A stretch of 64,000 bases of DNA from Saccharomyces mikatae IFO 1815. Lineage: Eukaryota > Ascomycota > Saccharomycetes > Saccharomycetales > Saccharomycetaceae. This document shows, piece after piece, positions 23,440 to 32,600 of this stretch. Position 1 is the first letter of the stretch. Each line of letters begins with the position of its first letter. Location: positions 372,001-436,000 of the forward strand of contig NC_079262.1 of assembly GCF_947241705.1 (NCBI RefSeq). The letters are read 5' to 3'. A program made the translations under genes and the position numbers. The notes beneath the pieces are model-generated. The model had not been told where the DNA came from and did no database searches. It saw only the letters and a program-made list of their open reading frames with translations.

Positions 23440-24061
23440 ACAGCAGCAACAACAGCAGCAACAGCAACAGCAACAACAGCAGCAACAACAACAACAACAA
23501 CAACAGCAGCAGCAGCAGCAACACCTAGTACAGGCCCAGGCTAATACGCAATCGCAGACTCAGAGTATAGTTCCCAACCATTTCCCGAGCGGGGCAACCA
23601 ACTCGTCATTCAATGCAAATATAATGAGTAAGCAAGTTCATGAACAGCAGCAGCAGCATAAACTTCAAGATACAGGTCTTACACCACTGGAGATACAATC
23701 GCAACAACAAAAACTACGACAACAACAACTACAACAGCAAAAGTTTGAAGCTGCTGCTTCATATTTAGCCAACGCTACGAAATTGATGCAAGAATCAAAT
23801 CAAGACAACCATATACCTAGTAATCCCAACAATAACAATGGTAATAATAGTAATAATGGTAAAAATAACTTATTGACTATGAAAGCGTCCATTAGTTCCC
23901 CTAATGCTACCGTAAATGGTATGCAGTCTTCTCCTGGTATCAACAGCATTAATAATTCTGGACAAGGTGTATCTGCCGGTATTAATGGCTCTAGCAATAA
24001 TGGACGGATTGAGGTAGGTATCGGAAATTCTGTGAATCCCTATAATGGCAGAGTAAACTGA
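21953..24061 (+). CDS. SGF73: SAGA subunit Sgf73 (ataxin-7 orthologue) with long polyglutamine
   Basis: 702 aa against about 657 in S. cerevisiae Sgf73 (YGL066W). Sgf73 anchors the deubiquitinating module (Ubp8, Sgf11, Sus1) to SAGA and is the orthologue of human ataxin-7. A zinc finger is seen at C78, C81, H93, C98 (CEKCGKPL with DHLENHC). Residues about 143-179 are almost pure Asp/Glu. The SCA7 domain follows at about 245-300 ([20 protein letters not shown]). Residues 482-523 are 42 uninterrupted glutamines encoded by mixed CAG and CAA, then further Q- and N-rich sequence to the end. The extra length against S. cerevisiae is about the size of this tract. The start is the first ATG. Confidence 0.95.
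22379..22489 (+). repeat. Acidic GAN-codon repeat in SGF73
   Basis: 37 codons, nearly all GAT, GAC or GAG with a few GGT/GGA, encoding residues 143-179, an almost pure Asp/Glu run. The last part is a GAT trinucleotide run. It gives long shadow frames on both strands (serine-rich on minus, methionine-rich on plus) that are not genes. Confidence 0.85.
23396..23521 (+). repeat. Polyglutamine CAG/CAA tract in SGF73
   Basis: 126 bases, 42 consecutive CAR codons, with CAG and CAA interspersed in groups of one to several. The interspersion should make it more stable in replication than a pure CAG run. It lies C-terminal to the SCA7 domain. Confidence 0.95.
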
Positions 24062-24231
24062 TTGAATGTGTTCATTATTCAGCATGTTTCTAAGTGAGTA
24101 TTATGACAATATTGATCAAAGTAATCTATATATGTATATTTAAAGACGAAATGTATATACTTGCATTTAAAATTTCTTTTCATGTAAATTACTTCTTCTA
24201 CGTTAGGATACATTGTTTATATAGGTAGGCA

Positions 24232-25743
24232 TCATATTTCTTCATAAGGGTACGAAAGAGCAAATATAAACGCCCAGTAAACTCCCCATAAGTAATTTCT
24301 AAAATATAACACCACTAATACAGCCATGAATAAGAAGGGCCATGGATTATTGGGTAGGATTCTTAGAAATGACATATGCAAAAGAAAGTTCAATAATGAA
24401 ACACCAAACATTTCCCAGGGATAGTATTTTTTCTCCTTCCATATAATCTTTTCGACGTTTTCTTCAAAGGACTGAGTCATTGCTTCTCTAGAGAAGTATT
24501 TTTTGACTCTCAGTGGTCCATTCCTCTCAAAATTCACATTACCACTTTGCAACACTTTTCTGCTTTCATCAATAGCAGTAGCCCATTGAATGGGTACGGC
24601 AGGCTTTAGCCATCCAGTGGCGAAAGTTTCATCTTCCCCAGTAACATATGGTTTAATGGTTTCTAAAGGACCACCATTGTTTACAGCCAGTACTGGCTTA
24701 CCCAATTTCATGGCTTCTAAAGGAACAATACCAAAGTGCTCATATGCGGGCGTATACAACAACATTTCAGTTTTTTCTAGCAACAATTCCTTCAAGGAGG
24801 ACGAGATAGAGGTCAAGAATATAATCTTACTATGATTGGCTTTAAATGACTCCAAATCGAAAACACACTTTATTTCTTGATAATGTATGGTCGTGTAGGA
24901 TATTTCGTATTCATCGGCCAGAGACTGTAATTCCTTTAGATATGCTACATTTTCAGCGACCCTCTCGTCATAACCGCCGCTAATAACCAATTTAACGCTG
25001 TCATTATTTTGATCTTCAGAAAGTGCAAAGGCTTTTATAGCCAACGCGATATCTTTTTTTCTTTCAAAACGATTAATACTCAGATAGAATCTATCACCTT
25101 CGTTGAGTATCGTTTTGAAGAACTTTTTGTCAATACATTCAATCTCGATAGTTGATAAATCCACACACGGGTAAATGACTTCTGGATCATTGGACAAAAA
25201 TTTGAAAGTTTTGTGATACATGTTTTTAGTGAAGTTTGAATTTACCACGACAGTATCAGCAGAACTCACGGAAAATTGTTCTATTAGGTCAAAGGGAAGT
25301 CTGTATATTCTTTTTAATAGATCAGTTCTTTGGGTTAATAATTGATCGGGAAAATGGCAATAAAACATTAAGGTGGCAGAACTAAAGATATGTAAAAGCG
25401 GGATACATGTAGAAAGTTGATCAATAATAAATAATTGGTATGCATTCACCTTTTTCTGTAGAATCAACTGAATAACTAAGTAAATTTGTCTAATTGTGGC
25501 GAATACAATAAAAAAACGACCCAAAAAGTGTGTTGGTAAAAAATCGCCCAAAACTTCCACTTTTAATTGACCACTTTTGACTTCTTCAAAACAGTGTGAT
25601 TTATCACAATGGCTGGTATATATTGTTACACTATGTCCTTGTTGCTGTAGACCTAATGCCGCATCGACAACTAACCTTTCGGCACCCCCAATACCTAAAT
25701 CCGGGTGAATGAATGCAATTGTTCTCTTTTCTTTGTCAATCAT
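24232..25743 (-). CDS. ALG2: Alpha-1,3/1,6-mannosyltransferase Alg2
   Basis: 503 aa, the same as S. cerevisiae Alg2 (YGL065C). It adds the second and third mannose to the dolichol-linked oligosaccharide on the cytosolic face of the ER. The frame is open six codons upstream, but the conserved start is MIDKEKRTIAFIHPDLGIGG, so I use 25743. The GT4 fold shows the glycine-rich HPDLGIGGAERLV loop near residue 15 and the EX7E motif in EHFGIVPLE near 335. Hydrophobic segments at about 80-100 and at the C-terminus (LLNFLLHMSFL and PWPFLFMAVLVVLYF) anchor it to the membrane. ALG13, acting two steps earlier, also lies in this window. Confidence 0.95.
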   Translation of the reverse strand: MIDKEKRTIAFIHPDLGIGGAERLVVDAALGLQQQGHSVTIYTSHCDKSHCFEEVKSGQLKVEVLGDFLPTHFLGRFFIVFATIRQIYLVIQLILQKKVNAYQLFIIDQLSTCIPLLHIFSSATLMFYCHFPDQLLTQRTDLLKRIYRLPFDLIEQFSVSSADTVVVNSNFTKNMYHKTFKFLSNDPEVIYPCVDLSTIEIECIDKKFFKTILNEGDRFYLSINRFERKKDIALAIKAFALSEDQNNDSVKLVISGGYDERVAENVAYLKELQSLADEYEISYTTIHYQEIKCVFDLESFKANHSKIIFLTSISSSLKELLLEKTEMLLYTPAYEHFGIVPLEAMKLGKPVLAVNNGGPLETIKPYVTGEDETFATGWLKPAVPIQWATAIDESRKVLQSGNVNFERNGPLRVKKYFSREAMTQSFEENVEKIIWKEKKYYPWEMFGVSLLNFLLHMSFLRILPNNPWPFLFMAVLVVLYFRNYLWGVYWAFIFALSYPYEEI

Positions 25744-26004
25744 CTCGTCTCTATATATCAATCAATATTTTTATGTATGTCTCTATTTTATTAAAGTCTT
25801 TAATTTTATGGATATTGAGAGTGATTTTTTCATGTTCTATATTCTGGATACGAACAATATTATTTACTGTTCGCGCGTTTAGTCTACATATAGGAATTTC
25901 TGGATGGAGAAAAACATACAATATCCTCAACTCTATATAAGTTGTATCTATGCTTGTGACTCCCTTTATATATGTGATATGGTATTTACAAGAATAGAAA
26001 TTCT

Positions 26005-27690
26005 TCATGATAACCTTTGATGCTTTTTGATTATCTTGGGAAGAGCCTTGGCCCAAGATTTTGTTTTGTTGTCAGTTAACATAAATACGCGGCCACCTTG
26101 TTTCATTCTAGCAGTTCTGCCCACTCTATGGATCAGATCTATTGACGTTTTAGGTACATCGTAGAGAATAACGTTCCGTACACCTTTGAAATTAAGCCCT
26201 CTTGCCATAAGGTCTGTGGTTACAAGTACATGCATGGACTTGTTTGTGGGAACACCAGCATCTGATTTTGTCCTTCTCATTTCTCCAATGACGATGTTAG
26301 AATCAGGAATTTCACGTTTTCTCCAAGAAGTTTCTGATGAAGCATTTGAAGGAGCTATTTCCGAAAGTGGCCTGGGTGCTGATAAAAAGGGCTTAATTTT
26401 CTCCGATCTTTCTTCAGAAGTATCTTCACCAGTTAAACCAAAGGCATTGTGACCAAATTTGTTGTTTAACAGGTTCACAATTTCGGACACGTGTTTTTTT
26501 TCGTTAACAAAGATGATACATCTTTTTTCGAACCCTGGTTCAGTATCATCATTTGAAATGGCATATAGAGTTTGAGCCAGTGCCTTAATTTTAGAACCCT
26601 TGAAAGGGCTTAAAGCAGAATTTATAACTTTAAAGTCCAAAGTAAATGGTAGCTTATGCAGTCTAGGTGTCATTATAGGAATTACCGTGGGGAAAAGTCT
26701 TTGCATTGTCTTGTTAAACTCTTGAGGAATGGTAGCAGAACAGAAAATAAGGTGATTAATGTTAGGAATTTTTTTTATGGCGGAGTGGGTTTCCTCAAGC
26801 CATGATCTATCCAGAAGAGTATCAGCTTCATCCAGTACTACGAAGCCGACTTTGGACAAGATTTTATCAGGTCTAGTAATCATTCTAATGGAAAAAAGGT
26901 TTAATAGCTTTCCTGGGGTGGTAACCAGAATATCTATTCTGTTCTTTATATTCTCCAATAAATCGTGATACGATGTGGCCCTATCCCATTTGAATGAGTT
27001 TAAACCCAAAGAGGATTTCGTCTTGGAGACGGTTTCATATACTTGGTCAACCAATTCATGTGTAGGTACAAGTATGATGGAGCGAATCAAGGTTTTTTCT
27101 CTTAGCGTTTCCCATAGTTGTGGAGTTTCTAACTCCTGCCTTTTCAAATAGTCTATCAAAGGTATCAAGTAGGCCATGGTCTTACCTGAACCTGTTTCCG
27201 CGGCAATAGCATGTAGTTGTAGTTTTGGGTCCATCAAATTCTTGGAGATCTTTTTGATGGCCACAGTTTGTATAGGACTTGGTGTTATACTCCTACTTAC
27301 TTTTTTTTTCTCATCTTGGAGTTTCAAAGATTCGCTGGAGATAATTTCTTTTACAGCGTCCCTAACAGATGGCAATATGAGCAATTGATCAAAATTTGAT
27401 ATCTTTTGAATCAGTTTACTAGCATCACTCATATCTATGTCAACATCTTTTTTTAACCCGCCATACTGTCCAAAATTGAATGCCTGGTCGGGATCACTCT
27501 TCTTGTTAATTTTTTTGCCTTTAGCTTTCTGTTTGCTGCCTTTATTACTATTACTTGAAGGCACTGAAGCTAATGGAGAGTTTCTTTTATGTTTTATCCT
27601 CGGGCCTCCAGCATAATACCGCACGCCCATCTTTAGAAACATGGGGCAACACCACCGTGGCAAAACTGCCGAGTTAGAGAAAAGTAACAT
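26005..27690 (-). CDS. MRH4: Mitochondrial DEAD-box helicase Mrh4
   Basis: 561 aa from the ATG at 27690, equal to S. cerevisiae Mrh4 (YGL064C); the open frame extends 29 codons upstream to another ATG. Mrh4 works in late assembly of the mitochondrial large ribosomal subunit. The N-terminus (MLLFSNSAVLPRWCCPMFLK) looks like a mitochondrial presequence, followed by a lysine-rich segment. Helicase motifs are visible: [28 protein letters not shown], then RGLNFKG and HRVGRTARM in the second RecA domain. An Abf1-type site lies in the divergent promoter shared with PUS2. Confidence 0.94.
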   Translation of the reverse strand: MLLFSNSAVLPRWCCPMFLKMGVRYYAGGPRIKHKRNSPLASVPSSNSNKGSKQKAKGKKINKKSDPDQAFNFGQYGGLKKDVDIDMSDASKLIQKISNFDQLLILPSVRDAVKEIISSESLKLQDEKKKVSRSITPSPIQTVAIKKISKNLMDPKLQLHAIAAETGSGKTMAYLIPLIDYLKRQELETPQLWETLREKTLIRSIILVPTHELVDQVYETVSKTKSSLGLNSFKWDRATSYHDLLENIKNRIDILVTTPGKLLNLFSIRMITRPDKILSKVGFVVLDEADTLLDRSWLEETHSAIKKIPNINHLIFCSATIPQEFNKTMQRLFPTVIPIMTPRLHKLPFTLDFKVINSALSPFKGSKIKALAQTLYAISNDDTEPGFEKRCIIFVNEKKHVSEIVNLLNNKFGHNAFGLTGEDTSEERSEKIKPFLSAPRPLSEIAPSNASSETSWRKREIPDSNIVIGEMRRTKSDAGVPTNKSMHVLVTTDLMARGLNFKGVRNVILYDVPKTSIDLIHRVGRTARMKQGGRVFMLTDNKTKSWAKALPKIIKKHQRLS

Positions 27691-27782
27691 TGGGCTTATT
27701 ATGCTTTGGTTTGACCTTAAATGGTACCTCGATAGATCAATGATGTCAATTCTATTATCATTATAGTTATATTTCAAGAATT

Positions 27783-27795
27783 CGTGCTTAGTGAT
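27783..27795 (-). promoter_or_regulatory. Abf1-type site between MRH4 and PUS2
   Basis: On the minus strand the bases read ATCACTAAGCACG followed by A, a full match to the Abf1 consensus RTCAYTNNNNACGA. It lies 93 bases upstream of the MRH4 ATG in the 296-base divergent intergenic region. Abf1 is common in promoters of mitochondrial ribosome genes. Evidence is the motif and position. Confidence 0.65.
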
Positions 27796-27986
27796 TCAAA
27801 AGTTTGTTTACTTTCAAAAATTTCCAAGATCCCAACTGTGGAACAGCGGTTATATTATGAAATAGAAGCCATCGAGACGAGAACATGAAAAATCCGGTAG
27901 GGACGACTAGCTCTGTTTTCAGACACATATTTAGAGCGCAAAGAATAAAAAAATACTCGTATGTATAAGCGTATATTCGCTTAAGT

Positions 27987-29237
27987 ATGTGGAAATCTAT
28001 GAATGAACATAACATTTTATTAACAATGCTCTGCAGTACGGGATGTAACAGTACTAGCAATGAAGGGAGTGCTGTGCCAGTTCCAGCGGTAGTAGAGAGA
28101 AGGCCAAGTAAGCACAAGGTTGCTATGCTCTTAGGCTACCGCGGTAGCGGATATTATGGAATGCAATACAACTCACCGCATAAAACGATTGAGGGCGAGA
28201 TTCTTGCCAAGCTATTCGAAGTTGGGGCCATTTCCGAGGAGAATTCTTCGGCACCGAAGAAAAACTCCTTCATGGCGGCGGCAAGAACAGACAAGGGGGT
28301 ACATGCCATGTTGAATCTACTGTCGCTAAAGATCTCAGTGCAAAAAGACACAGTTGCAAAGTTGAATGCCGCATTGCCGCCCGAAATACGCGTGTGGGGT
28401 ATCCAGCCTGTCAACAAGAAGTTCAATGCCAGATCCGCATGCGATTCCCGCTGGTACGAATACCTTGTCCCAGAATTTGCACTTATTGGTCCACCCCGGA
28501 GTTCCGCTTTGTACCAAAACGTGGGGGCATCATACTGCGAAGACGGCTCACAAGAGATGTGGGATGCGTTCCTGGAACAGACGCGCGGGAGGTTTAGCGG
28601 GGATGAGCTGTGTTGTTTTCAGGACACTGCACAGAAACTATGTGAGGACGATCCTCTAATGCAAGACTATGTAGAACTTTTGAGCGGCATCCTCAGCCGC
28701 TACTGCTTGCCGCGCTCGAAGCTGCAAGCTTTTGAGGCGGCCATGCAGCAATACGTGGGAACGCATAATTTTCATAATTTCACCACAGGCAAGCTCGCTG
28801 AGGACCCCAGTGCTCAACGCCATATCAAGGAGGTTGTAGTGGCACGGGCCTCACCGCGATGGATAAGTGTGCGGATCCATGGGCAGTCTTTCATGCTTCA
28901 TCAGATTCGGCGAATGGTAGCGCTTGCCGTGCTTGCTGCCCGCTGTCAATTACCGGCTGACCTTGTGCGCCACTATTTCACTACCGGGGCTAGGAAATAC
29001 ATTCCGAGAGCCCCCGCGCAAGGCCTACTACTAGAAGGGCCTGTGTTTGATCACTATAACAACAAGTTGCGCAAGATGCTGTATTGCGAAATTCGCCCGG
29101 GTAGTACCACTCTTGAGCACATGTACCGTTTCCGGGAGCGTTATATATATACTGCAGTCGCGCACGAGGAGAATCAGCGTCACGTGTTTTGCCATTTTAT
29201 ACGACGCATGAACCGCCTAGCCACTCCACTAATCTAG
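27987..29237 (+). CDS. PUS2: tRNA pseudouridine synthase Pus2
   Basis: Orthologue of S. cerevisiae Pus2 (YGL063W), the mitochondrial enzyme making pseudouridine 27 and 28 in tRNA, a paralogue of nuclear Pus1. The TruA fold starts at about residue 43 (HKVAMLLGYRGSGYYGMQ), and the catalytic aspartate is in ARTDKGVHAM near residue 101. The conserved NFHNFTTGK and QSFMLHQIRRMVALAVLAA motifs are intact. The start is uncertain: the frame opens at 27987 (416 aa), another ATG is at 28026, and the N-terminus differs from S. cerevisiae (about 370 aa). The gene is noticeably richer in G+C (over 50 percent in sampled lines) than its neighbours. Confidence 0.9.
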   Translation: MWKSMNEHNILLTMLCSTGCNSTSNEGSAVPVPAVVERRPSKHKVAMLLGYRGSGYYGMQYNSPHKTIEGEILAKLFEVGAISEENSSAPKKNSFMAAARTDKGVHAMLNLLSLKISVQKDTVAKLNAALPPEIRVWGIQPVNKKFNARSACDSRWYEYLVPEFALIGPPRSSALYQNVGASYCEDGSQEMWDAFLEQTRGRFSGDELCCFQDTAQKLCEDDPLMQDYVELLSGILSRYCLPRSKLQAFEAAMQQYVGTHNFHNFTTGKLAEDPSAQRHIKEVVVARASPRWISVRIHGQSFMLHQIRRMVALAVLAARCQLPADLVRHYFTTGARKYIPRAPAQGLLLEGPVFDHYNNKLRKMLYCEIRPGSTTLEHMYRFRERYIYTAVAHEENQRHVFCHFIRRMNRLATPLI

Positions 29238-29276
29238 CCGCCCAATGTCGCGGGTTGATCTGCGACATTGGGCGGC
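29237..29276. promoter_or_regulatory. Perfect 15-bp inverted repeat with CCAAT boxes, PUS2 3' end and PYC1 upstream region
   Basis: GCCGCCCAATGTCGC (29237-29251), a 10-base loop, then its exact reverse complement (29262-29276). It begins on the last base of the PUS2 stop codon. Each arm contains a CCAAT pentamer, and two more follow (29276-29280 and reverse at 29292-29296). RNA from either strand could form a strong GC-rich hairpin. The role is unknown: it could be a Hap2/3/4/5 binding cluster for PYC1 or a PUS2 3'-end structure. Confidence 0.8.
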
Positions 29277-29674
29277 CAATACTCTTGTGCCATTGGCTGT
29301 TTGATGCGCGCAAGCATTCGTCGCGCGCACGAAAAGTGGTCATGACCGCTCCACCGGCATGCGTGTCGTCATCCCGCATCATTCAGGACATTTTGCTCTT
29401 TCCCGTAGTACGTACTAGGCGTGGGACAATATTTGTGGGTTCTCGCATAGGGTTGGTTCAGGTGGCGAAAGTTTCGCCCGTGATAGCAATCATGTTCTCA
29501 ACCTTAATCTCAATGGAATGGGTCATGCTCGGCAAAGCGACTCTCGCTGTATATAAGTATATATGTAGTCGCTTAGTTCAAATGAATAGAAAGGTGTCTC
29601 ATGGACATTGAATATAGTAAAAAAAGTTAAGATAAAGGAAAACCTCAGTCCCTCGTCTTTTTTCATCCTAGATA
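29277..29674. other. PYC1 upstream region
   Basis: Intergenic region between PUS2 and PYC1. The left half is GC-rich with several CCAAT pentamers. The TATA element TATATAAG at 29550-29557, 118 bases before the end of the region, fits the consensus TATAWAWR and is well placed for PYC1. No separate gene is seen. Confidence 0.6.
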
Positions 29675-32600
29675 ATGTCGCAAAAGAAATTCGCCGGCCT
29701 GAGAGATAACTTCAATCTCTTGGGTGAGAAAAATAAAATACTGGTGGCTAATAGAGGAGAAATTCCAATTAGAATATTTCGTACCGCTCATGAACTATCT
29801 ATGCAAACGGTAGCTATATACTCTCATGAAGACCGTCTTTCCACACATAAACAGAAAGCCGACGAAGCATACGTCATTGGTGAAATAGGTCAATATACCC
29901 CCGTCGGCGCCTATTTGGCCATTGACGAGATTATTTCCATTGCTCAAAGGCATCAGGTAGATTTCATCCATCCAGGTTATGGGTTTTTGTCTGAAAATTC
30001 TGAGTTTGCTGATAAAGTGGCGAAGGCAGGCATCACTTGGATTGGGCCTCCCGCTGGAGTGATTGACTCTGTGGGTGATAAGGTATCGGCCAGAAACTTG
30101 GCAGCAAGAGCTAATGTGCCTACCGTTCCTGGTACTCCAGGACCTATTGAAACAGTGCAAGAGGCACTTGACTTTGTCAATGAATATGGCTACCCAGTGA
30201 TCATTAAAGCCGCTTTTGGTGGTGGTGGTAGAGGTATGAGAGTCGTAAGAGAAGGTGACGACGTTGCAGATGCTTTTCAACGTGCTACCTCTGAGGCCCG
30301 TACCGCCTTTGGCAACGGTACATGTTTTGTCGAAAGGTTCTTAGACAAGCCAAAGCATATTGAAGTTCAATTATTAGCAGACAATCACGGAAACGTGGTT
30401 CATCTTTTTGAAAGAGACTGTTCTGTGCAAAGAAGACATCAAAAAGTTGTCGAAGTGGCTCCAGCAAAGACTCTGCCTCGCGAAGTTCGTGATGCTATTT
30501 TGACAGATGCTGTTAAATTGGCCAAAGAATGTGGTTATAGGAATGCAGGTACCGCTGAATTTTTGGTTGATAACCAAAACAGACACTATTTCATTGAAAT
30601 TAACCCAAGAATTCAAGTGGAACATACCATTACGGAAGAAATCACCGGTATAGATATTGTGGCAGCCCAGATCCAGATTGCAGCTGGTGCTTCTTTACCT
30701 CAGCTGGGTTTGTTTCAGGACAAAATTACTACCCGCGGATTTGCCATTCAGTGCCGTATTACCACAGAAGATCCCGCTAAGAATTTTCAACCAGATACTG
30801 GTAGAATAGAAGTTTACCGCTCTGCAGGTGGTAATGGTGTTAGACTGGACGGCGGTAACGCATATGCAGGAACGATCATATCACCCCATTACGATTCAAT
30901 GCTGGTTAAGTGTTCATGCTCAGGTTCCACCTACGAAATTGTTCGTAGAAAAATGATTCGTGCATTGATCGAATTCAGGATCAGGGGTGTCAAAACCAAT
31001 ATTCCTTTCCTCTTGACACTTTTGACACATCCCGTTTTCATTGATGGCACATACTGGACAACGTTTATCGATGATACTCCCCAACTTTTTCAAATGGTCT
31101 CGTCGCAAAATAGAGCGCAAAAGCTATTGCACTACCTCGCTGATGTGGCGGTCAACGGATCATCTATCAAGGGTCAAATTGGTTTGCCAAAGTTGAAATC
31201 AAACCCAAGTGTTCCTCATTTGCACGATGCTCAAGGTGATGTTATAAACGTTCTAAAGACCGCACCACCTTCTGGATGGAGACAAGTCTTGCTAGAAAAG
31301 GGCCCGGCTGAATTTGCCAAGCAAGTCAGACAATTCAATGGTACTCTGTTAATGGATACCACTTGGAGAGATGCTCATCAGTCCTTACTGGCAACGAGAG
31401 TCAGAACCCATGATTTGGCTACAATCGCTCCAACCACAGCACATGCTCTTGCAGGTGCCTTCGCTCTAGAATGTTGGGGTGGTGCCACGTTTGATGTCGC
31501 AATGAGATTCTTGCATGAGGATCCATGGGAACGTCTAAGAAAGTTAAGAGCCTTGGTGCCCAATATCCCATTTCAAATGTTATTACGTGGTGCCAATGGT
31601 GTGGCTTATTCTTCATTACCTGACAACGCTATTGATCATTTCGTCAAGCAGGCCAAAGATAACGGTGTTGACATATTTAGAGTCTTTGATGCCTTGAATG
31701 ATCTGGAACAATTGAAAGTCGGCGTAGATGCTGTGAAGAAAGCTGGTGGTGTTGTGGAAGCTACGGTTTGTTTCTCCGGTGATATGCTTCAACCAGGTAA
31801 GAAATACAATTTGGATTATTATTTAGAAATTGCTGAAAAAATTGTTCAAATGGGCACCCATATTCTCGGTATCAAAGATATGGCCGGTACCATGAAGCCA
31901 GCGGCTGCCAAACTATTGATTGGATCTCTGAGGGCTAAATATCCTGATCTCCCAATACATGTTCACACCCATGACTCTGCAGGTACTGCTGTTGCATCCA
32001 TGACTGCGTGTGCCTTAGCAGGCGCGGATGTTGTTGATGTAGCCATTAATTCGATGTCTGGTCTAACTGCCCAACCATCAATCAATGCTCTGTTGGCATC
32101 ATTAGAAGGTAACATCGAAACTGGCATCAACGTTGAGCATGTTCGTGAATTAGACGCCTACTGGGCGGAAATGAGATTGTTATATTCTTGTTTCGAAGCT
32201 GACTTAAAGGGTCCAGATCCAGAAGTTTACCAACATGAAATTCCTGGTGGCCAATTGACTAACCTGTTATTCCAAGCCCAGCAATTAGGTCTCGGCGAAC
32301 AATGGGCTGAAACCAAGAGGGCCTACAGGGAGGCTAACTACTTATTGGGTGATATTGTTAAAGTTACCCCAACCTCCAAGGTTGTCGGTGATCTAGCACA
32401 ATTTATGGTTTCAAACAAATTAACCTCCGATGACGTCAAACGCCTGGCAAATTCTTTAGATTTCCCTGATTCCGTCATGGACTTCTTTGAAGGTTTAATC
32501 GGCCAACCATATGGCGGGTTTCCAGAACCATTCAGATCAGATGTGCTAAGAAACAAAAGAAGAAAGTTAACTTGTCGCCCAGGATTAGAATTGGAGCCAT

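Noticed and set aside
28154-28659. Several overlapping frames within PUS2
   Set aside because: High G+C lowers stop frequency and so lengthens chance frames; the PUS2 frame alone has family motifs.
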